A DNA stretch of 64,000 nt from Sepiola atlantica. Lineage: Eukaryota; Mollusca; Cephalopoda; Sepiida; Sepiolidae. The stretch's first letter is position 1. Every line of letters starts with the position of its first letter. The stretch spans positions 75,246,945 through 75,310,944 of the forward strand of contig OY744523.1 in assembly GCA_963556195.1 (NCBI GenBank), written 5' to 3'. The translations under genes and the position numbers were made by a program. This document shows, in pieces, positions 42,719 through 57,893 of the stretch. Below the pieces are notes generated by a model. It was not told the DNA's origin, ran no database searches, and saw only the letters and a list, made by a program, of their open reading frames with translations.

Positions 42719-43794
42719 AATTTGGAATGGGAAAGTGTGCATGGCAAGATATGAACATAAGAAAACTGGAGACATCGAAAGACACTGAACTGCCCAACAA
42801 AGAAGAGACGAGACCACTTGGTGAACATAATACATAAACATATTTGGAAGTTCTGGAAGCAAGAACCATCGCATCTACAGAAATAAAAAAAGGAGATTGG
42901 AAAACAATATCTGAGAAAAAAAGAAAACTCTTAGTAACCAAATGATATAGTTGACATATAGATAAAGGCATAAACACCTGGGCAGTCTCACTAATAAGAT
43001 ATTCTTGACTATTCATAGGCTGGACCAAAGAAGAACTTATGAATTATGACCAGAAGATGAGGAAACTAATGCCCATGGACAATGCAAGTGAAAAAGAACG
43101 AAGGGGGAATAGGAGTGGTAAGTATATAAGACTGTGTGGAAAACACAAAAAATACTTTGAAAAATACATAACTTAGAACACAGAAAGACTGATCATTGCA
43201 GCAAGAGACACCGTCAATAAATCACGCAGGAAACTGCGAAATCAGAAACTGAAAAGAAAAAAGAAAAAAAGAAAATGTAACAGCTACATGGACGATTTAT
43301 AAGAATGTTAAGAGAATAGAATCACTAAAAACACCTGGGAATGACTAAGAAAAAGGACACTTTAACAGAGAAACGGAATCGTTACTGACAACTGCACAGA
43401 AGAATGCGATTAGAACTGACTACATTCAATCTTAAATAGATCAAAACCAGGAAAATAGTAAATGTAGACGCTGTGGACAAAGAGACAAAACAGTAAACAG
43501 TATAATAAGTGAATGCAGTAAACTAACTCAAAATATATACAAGAACAGACACGGTTGTGTGGGGAAAGTCGGACGCTGGGAACTATGCAAACGACTGAAT
43601 TTTGAGTATTCAGACAAACGGTACAGACAAAACGGAGACAGTACTGGAAAACGAAGACTACAAAATCCTCTGGTACATGGAGTTTAAACAGATAAACTCA
43701 TTCAATGAAGTCTACCGGACGTCATAATAATTAACACTACAGAAAAAAAAAACTGTCAGATTGTAGGTCAAAGAGACGGAAACTGTTAAACGGC

Positions 43795-44780
43795 GTTCTG
43801 GTAAAAATGTTTATTATAATTTTATAAAACGATTATTAAATGTTTAACTTCGTAGTGTTTATTATAATTTGATAAAACGGTAAAATATTGTTTAACTTCG
43901 TAGTGTTAATTATAATTTGATAAAACTATACTTATTTCTTTTATTGCGTTGTAAATTATTATCATTTGATAAAACGGTAATTATTTGTTTAACTGCGTAG
44001 TATATATTTATAATTTTATAAAACAGTAATTCAATGTTTAACTGCGTGGTATAATATTATAATTTAATAAAACGGTAATTAATTGTTTATGTATGTAGTA
44101 TATTATTATAATTAATTGTATAAATGCGTAGTATATTATTATATTTTGATAAAACGGTAAATTATTTGTTTTAACTGGGTAATATATAAGTGTAATTTTA
44201 TAAAACGGTCATTATTTGTTTTAACTGCGGAGTATATTACTATAATTTGATAATAAGGTAACTTATATGTTTACCTATTAAGTATATGATTATAATTTGA
44301 TAATAGGTTATTAATTGTTAAACTGCGTAGTATATTATTATAAATTCATTAAACGGTAATTATTTGTTTTAACTGCATAGTATATTATCATAATTTTATA
44401 AAACGATAATTAATTGTGTAACTGCGTAGTATATTATTACAATTTGATAAAACAGGTTGAACTGCGTAGTATATTTTTTTTATTTTATTAAACGGTAATT
44501 ATTTGTTTTAACTGCATAATATATTAATGTAATTTATTTTGTTAACTACTTACTATATTATCATTATTTGATAATATGGTTATTAATTGTTTTAACTGCA
44601 TGGTATATTATTATAATTTATTAATACAGTAATTATTTTTTTTAATTACGTAGTATATTATTATACTTTGATAACACGGTAATTATCTCTTAAACTACGT
44701 AGTATATCATTATAATTGAATAAAACTGTAATTATTTGGTTTTATAATTTGATAAAGCAGTAATTATTTCTTTTCCTGCG
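43795..44780. repeat. Minisatellite, unit about 49 bp
   Basis: About 19 diverged units with consensus blocks TTTAACTGCGTAGTATATTA, TTATAATTTGATAAAACGGT and AATTATTTG. Unit spacing by the ATAAAAC box is mostly 47-51 bases. It starts just after the R2-like coding end, so it may be an expansion of that element's 3' tail. Confidence 0.92.
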
Positions 44781-44781
44781 T

Positions 44782-48669
<3,888 letters not shown>

Positions 48670-49177
48670 ACAGAGTTTGAATGACCTACTAGACACCACA
48701 CTAGAGTGTCTTTGGTCTCTCTGTACAAGGGTTTGTCAGGACAAGCTGACATCAGGATACTTCCCTCTACAAGTAAACTCTGACCTAATATTAAAAATAA
48801 CATTATTCGCAGCCCAAATAAGATCCCCTCGACATGGCTACACACTGGCTAATACGAGGAATGGTGCCCCTTCTGCAAGTGATGTTACCTCAAATAATAG
48901 CACTAAACTGGATACTCTACCAGACTAACTTAATTACTGTCATAAAATCCGGTAAAAACAAGAGACAACAAGGAAGATATACTATGACATAGTAAACTGT
49001 TCAATTTGGTAGAGCAGAATTAATGCTCTAAACTCCTTTACTAACTCAACGTTAGGCAGGTAAAGTAGAACTTTAATGGAATATTCGAATATCTATGTAT
49101 CTCATATAGAGATCAAGTGTATGCCCCAGGAAATGACCCCTTGATTTCTAAGATCTTCGACTTAAGTAAAAAAAAAA

Positions 49178-49178
<1 letters not shown>
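48670..49178 (+). mobile_element. Unclassified interspersed repeat, copy 2
   Basis: Partner of 31,705-32,167, slightly longer because of an insertion near 48,790-48,820. Same start (GAGTTTGAATGACCTACTAG) and same end (CCCCTTGATTTCTAAG, A-rich run, TA array). Confidence 0.75.

Positions 49179-49255
<77 letters not shown>
49179..49255. repeat. (TA)n array
   Basis: Tail of the unclassified repeat. Confidence 0.96.
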
Positions 49256-49259
<4 letters not shown>

Positions 49260-49597
49260 ATATTAAACCTAGTTAATCGACGTGTGTTTCCTTAGGGGCT
49301 GTACATATAAAAAAGTACGTGCTAAAGTAATTTTAAGTTTGGGGATTGAGTTATGTTTGAAACAATCCCATTTTACTTGTAAATATCTTTACATTGCAAT
49401 TACTTTACCAAGTTACCAACGGCGTAGCAACTTTCTGTGTATAACTCTGCCTCTGTCAGTGTTTCGTGGTGTACACATATGTTTTCATATATTTTTACGA
49501 AGGTGGAATTCTAGTCTGTTATTCTGAAAAAAGTTTGGTCTGCACTTTACATTGAGCCCTCTACTCGGATCTAACCTGCAAAAAACTCCGCGGAAAA

Positions 49598-49653
<56 letters not shown>

Positions 49654-50515
49654 TCATTTCGCGTATTTTAAGGAAACGGCCTTCCGCTGATAACGATATA
49701 ATGTGTTCGTGTATAATTCAAATGTGTGTGATTGTGTGTTTCCTATAGAAAGAAAGGTTAGCATATCTACATAAAATCTATAGCTGTATTCTTATGTATT
49801 GCTTACCGGGGAAGATAATGGAAGTGTACCCGGATCTATACGTGTATTCCCAAGGGTGCTATAAGGTTTTAACTCTCTTAAAACTTTAACTATATTTTAT
49901 TTTTATGAAATTTATATATATATGAAAACATATTTAATATATTGGATGGTATTAGATCAGAATTGAGCTGACTATAGATAGAGATAAGACATGTAAAGCA
50001 TCGCTCATCTACCACAGAAATATAGAAACACAAAACATAATAGAGGGTCGAACTAATTAACCGCACGGCGAGATATTATCGTATTCTTGTTGTCAGGGTA
50101 ACATACTTTTATCATATTTCCCAGAAAAGTATGACCAAACGTGAATTATTTTACAAACCTAAGTTTATCGCTTTTTATTAATTATGAAAATGAATGCATT
50201 AATTAACTGTTTCTTAGAAAACAATGATCGTTGCATATTTAATTACAAGCTAGAACCTTCGAGACAAATAACTAATTAGTCAGTTACTATTAATTGAAAC
50301 TCTTCCATTGCTCATTAACCACATATGTTTAAGTCATGAGATATAGATGTAGACGTTTTATATGTATCTATTGAGAATGTTACTTATATATTTTATGGCG
50401 TCAAGATAAATTATATATGAACGTGTGGGGTGAACTATTTTCTTATTTTTAATTCTCTGTCTGTCTCTCTCCCTCTCTGCCACTATTTTTTCTTCCCTCT
50501 GTTTTCTAAATATAT
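49256..50515. other. AT-rich spacer with one (TA)n array
   Basis: TA array at 49,603-49,648; nothing else recognised. Confidence 0.4.
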
Positions 50516-50519
<4 letters not shown>

Positions 50520-50569
<50 letters not shown>

Positions 50570-50796
50570 CTTGTTACAAATATCCAGGGGGTATGAATCC
50601 GAAGGAAGTTGAAACCAGGTTTATGAGAGTGCTCAATGAAAATTCAGAGCAACATATATATTTTTTGGAATAAAATCAAAAAAAAAAAAAATATATATAT
50701 ATATATATACATTTATATATATACATATATATATACATTTATATATATACATTTATATATATGCATTGATATAAATACAAATATACAAATACATAC

Positions 50797-50879
<83 letters not shown>

Positions 50880-50886
50880 CATATAT
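50520..50886. repeat. (TA)n arrays
   Basis: TA tracts at 50,520-50,563 and 50,692-50,886, the second with TTTATA and TACA interruptions. Confidence 0.95.
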
Positions 50887-50894
50887 AATTAGCC

Positions 50895-50967
50895 TTAAAA
50901 TTCATCCAGGGATGAAACGCTGGAGCTTTTGTGTAGCCTTATTGCCATAAATATATTTTCATAACTT
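50895..50967 (+). mobile_element. PLE 3' end fragment (family of 54.96-57.84 kb)
   Basis: GGGATGAAACGCTGGAGC, TTTTGTGTAGCCTTATTGCC and ATAAATATATTTTCATAAC match the family end. The CTGACGA part is lost. It lies between a TA array and the next PLE pair. Confidence 0.72.
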
Positions 50968-51061
50968 ATTACACACATATATATATACATGTATACACAT
51001 ATATATATATGGTAAAATGAAAAAGGAAAACCAAAAAATGGATGTTTTTTATGTGTACATC

Positions 51062-51094
51062 AACGTTTCGTCTTTATTTATAAGACTTCATCAG
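51062..51094 (-). ncRNA. Hammerhead-like motif, left end
   Basis: Minus strand CTGATGA, one extra A, helix II GTCTT/AAGAC (perfect 5 bp), GAAA and ACGTTGATGTA, which can form a 3-bp helix III. Helix I is not evident from the flanking bases, so cleavage may need a dimer, as proposed for short-helix-III hammerheads. Confidence 0.62.
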
Positions 51095-51843
51095 GATGAT
51101 AAAATAGGGAAAAAATGTCATGCAAGTACAGATACATGTAGGGTAGACATATTGAGAAGAATAGAATGAAATAGTGGCCAACTGCTGGGTGGACGTCCGT
51201 ATTTGTTGGAGAAATAGAAATGAATGTAGAAAAGAAAGAGTGGGGAAAAATGGAAGGATGGGGTGAGCCGGGACTACTGTGACTGGTGGTAAGAGAAAGA
51301 GGTGGGGGATGAGCAGGGGTAAAGTGGATGGCAGAGAGGGAGGTGAGGAAGAGGGGGGAGGGGGGTGTTTGACCAGATGGCTGCGGTTCAAGATTGAAGG
51401 GGAAAAAGTAAGTTGGAATGTTTGTGTATGGGGGGTGTATGCAGGGAAAGGAGGATGGGTAGAGAGGAAGGGGGGGGCTGTGATTTTGGTGGATGGGCGA
51501 AAGTTAGTGTCTTAGAGAGCGTTTTGAGAAAATGAGGGAATTTAAGAAGGGGTATGGGAGAAAATAGTTGAGTGGGGGAGAGGGAGGATTTGTTGTGATA
51601 GGGTGTGAAATATTTGAAATATTTGGAAAATGATAGCAATGAGTGAGGGATTGGGGGGGTCGAGGAGGGCGGTGATTGAAAGGGTGGGTATAGAATATTT
51701 GAAATATTTGGAACATGAGAAAGTTTATTTGGACTGCAGTATTAAAAGTGTGAGGAAAAAGTAAGGAGAAAATGAAGATTCAAGGAGAAAAAGAAAGGGA
51801 AAAGTAAATAGGAGAGTGTTATAGAGTTTGGAGATGAAAAAAG

Positions 51844-52148
51844 TTAACCATGATCAGGCAAGAGTCTTTGTTCTGTGAGGATGATCTTGCTTATTAAGGG
51901 TGATAGGTTAAAGAAACCATTACGTTGCTTGATGGTGGTGGAGGCGGTGATGAGGGCAGTTTCTAATAATCTTTGCCGAGATTTGTTGTGGATATATTTA
52001 GTGATTTTGGCTTGTTCAAATTTGAACGCATGACCATGTTCTAGTGCATGGGAGAAAAGTGCACTAAGAGGGTGTTTTTTTTATGTCCCTTTTGTGTTCA
52101 TTTAATCGTTTCTTTAATTCACGTTGTGTTTCTCCCACGTAAAATTGA
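51844..52148 (-). pseudogene. PLE GIY-YIG endonuclease, C-terminal part (left copy)
   Basis: Begins in the middle of the domain with YVGETQRELKKRLNEHKRDI, then after a one-base shift ALFSHALEHGHAFKFEQAKI and LLETALITASTTIKQRNGFF, then NLSPLISKII and a stop. YVGET is the conserved strand after GIY-YIG, R and E residues of the catalytic helix follow. The GIY and YIG strands themselves are absent. The domain nicks the target DNA for PLE insertion. Confidence 0.85.
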
Positions 52149-52335
52149 TGCGTTCAAATTTGAACAAGCCAAAATCACTAAATATATCCAAAACAAATCT
52201 CGGCGAAGATTATTAGAAACTGCCCTTATCACCGCCTCCACCACCATCAAGCAACGTAATGGTTTCTTTAACCTATCACCCTTAATAAGCAAGATCATCC
52301 CCACAGAACAAAGACTCTTGCCTGATCATGGTTAA
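52149..52335 (+). pseudogene. PLE GIY-YIG endonuclease end (right copy)
   Basis: Same frame from AFKFEQAKITKYIQNKSRRR to LLPDHG and stop. More 5'-truncated than the left copy; the remaining frame is open. Confidence 0.8.
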
Positions 52336-53077
52336 CTTTTTTCATCTCCAACCTCTATAACACTCTCCCATTTACTTTTCCCTTTCTTTTTCTCCTTGAA
52401 TCTTCATTTTCTCCTTACCTTTTCCTCACACTTTTAATACTGCAGTCCAAATAAACTTTCTCATGTTCCAAATATTTCAAATATTCTATACCCACCCTTT
52501 CAATCACCGCCCTCCTCCCCAACAATCCCTCACTCATTGCTATCATTTTCCAAATATTTCAAATATTTCACACCCTATCACAACAAATCCTCCCTCTCCC
52601 CCACTCAACTATTTTCTCCCATACCCCTTCTTAAATTCCCTCATTTTCTCAAAACGCTCTCTAAGACCATAACTTTCGCCCATCCACCAAAATCACAGCC
52701 CCCCCTTCCTCTCTACCCATCCTCCTTTCCCTGCATACACCCCCATACACAAACATTCCAACTTACTTTTTCCCCTTCAATCTTGAACCGCAGCCATCTG
52801 GTCAAACACCCCCCTCCCCCCTCTTCCTCACCTCCCTCTCTGCCATCCACTTTACCCCTGCTCATCCCCCACCTCTTTCTCTTACCACCAGCCACAGTAG
52901 TCCTGGACCCCATCCTACCATTTTTTCCCCACTCTTTCTTTTCTACATTCATTTCTATTTCTCCAACAAATACGGACGTCCACCCAGCAGTTGGCCACTA
53001 TTTCATTCTATTTTTCTCAATATGTCTACCCTACATGTATCTGTACTTGCATGACATTTTTTCCCTATTTTATCATC

Positions 53078-53112
53078 CTGATGAAGTCTTATAAATAAAG
53101 ACGAAACGTTGA
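53078..53112 (+). ncRNA. Hammerhead-like motif, right end
   Basis: Mirror of 51,062-51,094 with the same core: CTGATGA, extra A, GTCTT/AAGAC, GAAA, ACGTTGATGTA. Confidence 0.62.
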
Positions 53113-53191
53113 TGTACACATAAAAAACATCCATTTTTTGGTTTTCCTTTTTCATTTTACCATCACGTCGGATTACTTTCATCCTTCTCTT

Positions 53192-53196
<5 letters not shown>

Positions 53197-53258
<62 letters not shown>

Positions 53259-53276
53259 CATGTATATATATACATG

Positions 53277-53324
<48 letters not shown>

Positions 53325-53345
53325 TAGATATAGATATAGATATAT
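53197..53345. repeat. (TA)n array, compound
   Basis: TA tracts with TACA and TAGA interruptions, 35 bases outside the PLE right end. Confidence 0.95.
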
Positions 53346-54300
53346 TGTTTTTCTCATTTGTTACTCATTACTGACAGACAATGTTCTTAAGCTTTGCTTT
53401 GCAATCAGTAAACAGAAAACTAAGTCGAGTACTTTTATAAAAAAGTAGAGAAACTAAACCCTGTAAGATTAAATGCTGATGGATGATATTTTTCTCACAA
53501 AAAACCTTTTGATAAATATCAAAATAACTTTTGAAAGCAGGAAACGAAATGTCGATATTTAAAAAACTATACATCATAATTTCTGGTCAACTAGATATTT
53601 CAGGCAGAGATCCCCATCATTCTTCTCTTGATTTTTACTCATCATATGTTTATGACTACGCGTGCGTCTGTGATCGCTGATGCAGTGTGCCGACTCTCTC
53701 AGAATTGGCTGTCAGATCAATGTACTATTTCATGCCAGCCCGCTGATGTTGTTGATTGGAGAAGACCAAACTTCTAATGAAGGTTTGATCTATCACTTGA
53801 CTTCAGTAATCATAGAAGTGACAGACGATTAATTGATAGCTTCAGATGTAAAACTTCCCCTAAAAACAATGTAGATTTCTTTAAAACTCGCACTTTTGAC
53901 TGGATGTGCTATTCACTTCTAAAAATACTGCGTAGACACAAAATAAATACTGAAATAAAAATTTCGTTCGCAGTGACACATTCACTTTGAAAATCTCTAT
54001 TAACATTATTATACAGTAAGTTAATTTCTTTATTTACCTTTTTGTTAAAGATGAGCTATCTTAATAAGAACTCTCTAGTCTAATATTATCTCCCTGGAAT
54101 AAAATATCAGCCTATAAATAGCTATAAATAGTTACGTATGTATGAAATGATTCAAAGCAAAATAAAGGTGCATTTCCAATGTCACTCTCTGTCGTGCTTT
54201 TCTTAATAGTTATGCCAAGTAAAACGAGGAAAACCTTTATAGAATCTATTTTAATTTCAATTGTCTTCTTAATACCTGTTATATATTAAACGAGTCACTT
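53346..54300. other. Unassigned AT-rich sequence
   Basis: No recognised feature. Two short TA arrays follow at 54,306-54,331 and 54,389-54,424. Confidence 0.4.
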
Positions 54301-54384
54301 AAATTTATATATATATATATATATATATATAAGGAAATTGACAACATTTAATATTGGATATATTTTGGACAGTATGATATACTA

Positions 54385-54427
<43 letters not shown>

Positions 54428-54465
54428 TATTTAAATAAATTTCTAGTGGCACAAAACTTTATTAA

Positions 54466-54836
54466 AGCAAGGAATATAGACGTTTGTAACATTTTGTTTG
54501 GGGGTTGGGTGGAATGAAATTGAAAGTGTAGAAACGAGAGGAAAAATAATACATTAATATACTAAGCCGGCTTTGGTCTACACTCATCAGAGTAAATACG
54601 TCGAAATAATTCATTACGACTAAACACTTAAAAATGTAGAATGAAGTGTAGTGACAAGTTAAGGAAAAACAATTGGAGGGGTCACGAGTTGATCACATTG
54701 AGTCCTAGAAGCCACTCCCTTTGTTTTACGAAAGCCGGCTTAGTATATTCATCTATTTTTTCCTTTCGTTTTTACACTTTCAATTTCATTCCACTCCAGA
54801 AAAATGTCACAAACGTGTATATTCTTTGCTTTAATA
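54466..54836. mobile_element. Head-to-head pair of short PLE-type ends (family P4)
   Basis: Arms of about 111 bp (54,466-54,577 minus; 54,726-54,836 plus) are reverse complements: GGAATGAAATTGAAAGTGTA, AATATACTAAGCCGGCTTT. The 150-base centre is unique. Orientation is again outward. Classified as PLE-like from the ribozyme and geometry only, no coding remains. Confidence 0.72.
54560..54594 (-). ncRNA. Minimal hammerhead ribozyme-like fold, complete but for one core base
   Basis: Minus strand, 35 bases: helix I TACT/AGTA, CTGATGA, short helix II GTGTAGAC, CAAA (expected GAAA), helix III AGC-CG-GCT, then U at the cleavage position. Every helix forms. The single G12-to-C change should abolish activity in this copy; the other arm (54,726 on) keeps GAAAGCCGGC but has lost CTGATGA. 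Confidence 0.66.
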
Positions 54837-54957
54837 TATAAATGACTATATCATGTATATGCACATATAATATTATAAAGTGATATAATATATTGTGTAT
54901 AGATTTTCAGTATTTACTTCACCAGTACTCAAAACGTGAGAATGCCTTACTAGTAGT

Positions 54958-56596
54958 AGTATGAACATATTTTAATTACAATTAAGCTACACAGAGAAGT
55001 CTATGTTTCATCCCCGCAGAAAATATTTAGGATAAGTTCACTGATGTTTTTCTTGATTGTTTATATATATATCCGTGGTATTTAAACTAACCATTCAGAT
55101 TCTGTATTATTTCTTCTTACGAGTTAATGTTTTAATAAACAAACGGCTGAGCTTCTCTCAAACAAATGTTCGGCCGACCATTAATTGACATCCTTTATTG
55201 TATTTTGTTTGAGTGCGGCGCACACTTTTAAAAAGTATGTCAAATAAACAAGTGATCTTATTTTAACACGTGCGTGATTGGAATAATTTCTTTTCTATTT
55301 AGTTTCTTATTTGCTGTTACTTTAGATGCTAATTTAGTTTAGTCCTTATTTATTTTATTTCATTCATTTGTTAGGTATATATTTATCATAAGATGACGTT
55401 TATTCTATGTTCACGGTTGGTGCTATTTCGGTTCTACAGTCTAGTAAGTTGTGGGAGTCATTAAAATTAAAACAACTAAGCTTCAATTAAACATGATATA
55501 AACTGGTCGTCTAAATATATACATGTATTTGCTCATTCTAATATTTCTAATAAGCTCGATTATTGGCTAGCATCATACTCCTTTACGTTTAGTTGGCTAG
55601 TTGGTTAGCTAGTAATGTTTTGAATCGTTTTTCTGTGTTATTGAATCTGCTTTTATGTCTGTTATATCTGGTTTTGAAATTTAGGGAGTATTTATTTTTA
55701 TTCGGATTTTCTATTTACAAATATTTTGGCTAAGCAAACGATTACTTTAGTTAAGCAGTTATTTTGTAGTGGGCAAAGAGAACAGGATATACAGTTGCAG
55801 TTTTACTTTTTATCATTAACATTATTATTTATATTACTATTGAAGTTTGAGTTATTACTCTTCTAGTTGTTATTATTGTTGTTCTTTCTAATATTTGTCT
55901 ATTTAATATTTATCACTTATTTTAAGCCATTTGTTTTTGTTTCTTTCTCTACTACACTCGCTGATTCTTTTATAATTGTGTGCTTTATTTGTTTTTGTTT
56001 TCCAGCAACATGTAAGATAATTTCTAGTTATTTTCATTAAATATTTTGTGTAGAGGTTTGCTACGGGGAAGAGTTGTTCGATGAGATTGAGTAATGTCGT
56101 GTCGAGTTTAGTTTTGGCATCTGGTTATATAGTGGTGTAAACCAAACACTATTTCTTTTTCTTCTATTCTTATTTTAATTATAATATTTGGTATCCTGTT
56201 GCTAATATTTAAGACCGATATTATTACATCCAGTAGTTTTAGAGCTTTAGATTTGTAAATGTTGCTTGACTTCTTAAATACATTTTCCTTACTAGAGCAA
56301 CTGCAAAGACTACGTGTGATACAACAAAGAATATTATTTATCATTGATGGGGTTGAGTTGACTTTGGGTCAACGTATATTAGATCCGTGATATCTTCTAA
56401 ATGTAGCTCGTGTGTGTATTTATTCATTTTGAAAGTGACATCTAAAAATGGGTTATTTATTAATCCATCTATGTCTGAAAAACTCTTCAATATCGCTCTA
56501 GTGTGTGTCGAGTTATATACCGACATATCCAAGAGTAGAATCCAATTTATTAAACAATTTAGAAGCGTAGTTTTAATAATAATGACAAATAGATAA
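54958..56596 (-). mobile_element. Penelope-like element, left (minus) copy
   Basis: Minus-strand PLE 3' half. Translation in broken frames: LINNPFLDVTFKMN, then ITRSLCSCSSKENVFKKSSN and IYKSKALKLLDV (the region between PLE RT and endonuclease), then NCNCISCSLCPLQNNCLTK and RYNRHKSRFNN (GIY-YIG linker and catalytic helix). A long 3' UTR ends in the hammerhead-like core at about 54,985-55,030. Pairs in inverted orientation with 56,640-57,841. Confidence 0.75.
54985..55030 (-). ncRNA. Hammerhead-like motif, degraded
   Basis: Minus strand: CTAAATA (decayed CTGACGA), TTTTCTGCGGGGAT helix II, GAAAC, helix III ACATAGACTTCTCTGTGT, A, GCTTAATTG. Same family as 30,113 and 57,770. Confidence 0.52.
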
Positions 56597-56639
56597 AACT
56601 TAAATTGACAAAGTCTTTAATTTTTCCATGGGTCTCATG

Positions 56640-57839
56640 GACTGTGCAGACGCATCGGATTTTGTAAAGTTATATATTGTATATACCCTCGCACATATAT
56701 TTAGTAATACAAATATCGGCTTATATATTAATGACGAATTAGCTAAAGGATTCTATCAAGGTCAAGTGTAGAAACGTCGAGAAAAGTATACATATGGATT
56801 GAAAAGATTAGGCTTAAGAATATACGTATTTGATAACAAGAAGATAACACACTATAAACGCGTAAACGAAGTGATAAATATAGCCATAATAACTCTAGTA
56901 AGAACAATGATACTATAATCACAAGAAATAGTAATAACTCAAACTCTAATAGTAATTCGACAAATATAACTAAAAAAGTTAATAATGAAGAGAAAAACTG
57001 TAACTGTAGAACTTATGAAATGTGTCGACGATAAAATAACTGCTTAATAAAAGACAGTTTACAAAGTTACACTCATTTCTAAACAAAACTCGAATAACAA
57101 AAACTACTGCATGGAAATAATATCGCTAGATTATCAAAACAGGTATAACAAACATAAAGGCACATTTAATAACCATATACACCGATTAAATACATCATTA
57201 GCGAACCATTACTTGGAACTGAAACAAAGCAGACGCTCGCCAATAATTGAGTGGACAAGATTACGATGGGCCAATACATGTAGATATTAAGACAAGATAT
57301 GTTTGAATAAGAAGCTTGATATTTTGATTTTTAATGTTCTGAAAAACTTACTTAACTGTAGAAGCGAAATAGCTACGAACTGTTGACATAGAATAGACTT
57401 AACATTAATATAACTCTTTACCAAAAAGAAAAATGAAATAAAATAAATCAAACAGAACTAAACCAACAGTTAAAGTAGCAATATAATAACAAAACAAATA
57501 GAAAATAATTATTCCAATCACGCAGTTTTTAAGATAAAGCTATCTGTTAATTTGGTATATTATAAAATGGAAGGCCATACCCAAGAACACTAAAAGAAAA
57601 TGCTTAAATGTAAAGGTCGGTCGGGCCTTCGTTTGAAATAAGCAAAGCTATTTGCTAATGAGAACATTAACTCGCGTGCAGGAAATAACCATTATTCTTA
57701 TTGGATAGTTAGCTACACTAAACACCACGTGGATATATATATAAACAATCAATAATAAAGATCCATGCACTTACTCTGACGATTCCCTGCGGGCATGAAA
57801 CATAAGCTTCTGTGTGGTATAATTGCTATAAATACATTG

Positions 57840-57841
<2 letters not shown>
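56640..57841 (+). mobile_element. Penelope-like element, right (plus) copy
   Basis: Plus-strand partner: NCNCRTYEMC, NNCLIKDSLQ, then RYNKHKGTFNNHIHRLNTSL, ANHYLELKQS, PIIEWTRLRW and, after a stop, KLDILIF and LLNCRSEIATNC. This is a GIY-YIG endonuclease remnant with the CxC...C...NCL knuckle that often precedes it in PLEs. The 3' UTR shares GTGATTGGAATAATTATTTTC and CAATAATAAAGATC-type blocks (in reverse) with the left copy. Ends in a hammerhead-like core and a TA array. Confidence 0.75.
57770..57830 (+). ncRNA. Hammerhead-like motif
   Basis: CTGACGA (57,776-57,782), helix II CCC-TGC-GGG with unpaired flanks, GAAA, helix III from ACATAAGCTTCTGTGT (AAGCTT core palindrome), then GGTATAATTGC. 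Helix I is weaker than at 30.1 kb. Confidence 0.58.

Positions 57842-57891
<50 letters not shown>
57841..57891. repeat. (TA)n array
   Basis: Directly after the PLE end. Confidence 0.96.

Positions 57892-57893
<2 letters not shown>

Larger units (their letters stand above)
38483..43790 (+). mobile_element. R2-like LINE interrupted by a gypsy element
   Basis: Old plus-strand LINE in two parts, 38,483-39,585 and 42,457-43,790. First part, in broken frames: PDHDGIYAY, FTTLHEQL, then a YRPIT-like block (RPAITMWKIL), CRLLP-type block, YYKKAYD and FQGDSLL (for PQGDSLSPLLF). Second part: MSFNCILRKCDAGYKFTD, the RT active site YMDDLKLFGKS, GINTWAVSLIRYS, GWTKEELMN, and a CRRCGQRDKTV...IISECSKL zinc motif. 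This order is that of R2-like non-LTR elements common in molluscs (from memory). Many stops, so long dead before the gypsy insertion. Confidence 0.82.
51011..53161. mobile_element. Head-to-head Penelope-like element pair (1-kb inverted repeat)
   Basis: Left arm 51,011-52,030 (minus) and right arm 52,149-53,161 (plus) are reverse complements over about 1,015 bp, with few differences, around a 118-bp centre. Each arm is a PLE 3' half: end of the GIY-YIG endonuclease, a long 3' UTR, a hammerhead-like core and the terminus CCTTTTTCATTTTACC. The centre is extra 5' sequence carried only by the left copy. PLEs are known to insert with inverted, 5'-truncated partners. Confidence 0.9.

Noticed and set aside
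51074..53094. Proline- and serine-rich open frames in both arms of the 51-53 kb palindrome
   Set aside because: They run antisense or out of frame through the PLE 3' UTR; the purine/pyrimidine bias keeps them open and the two arms give the same text by symmetry.
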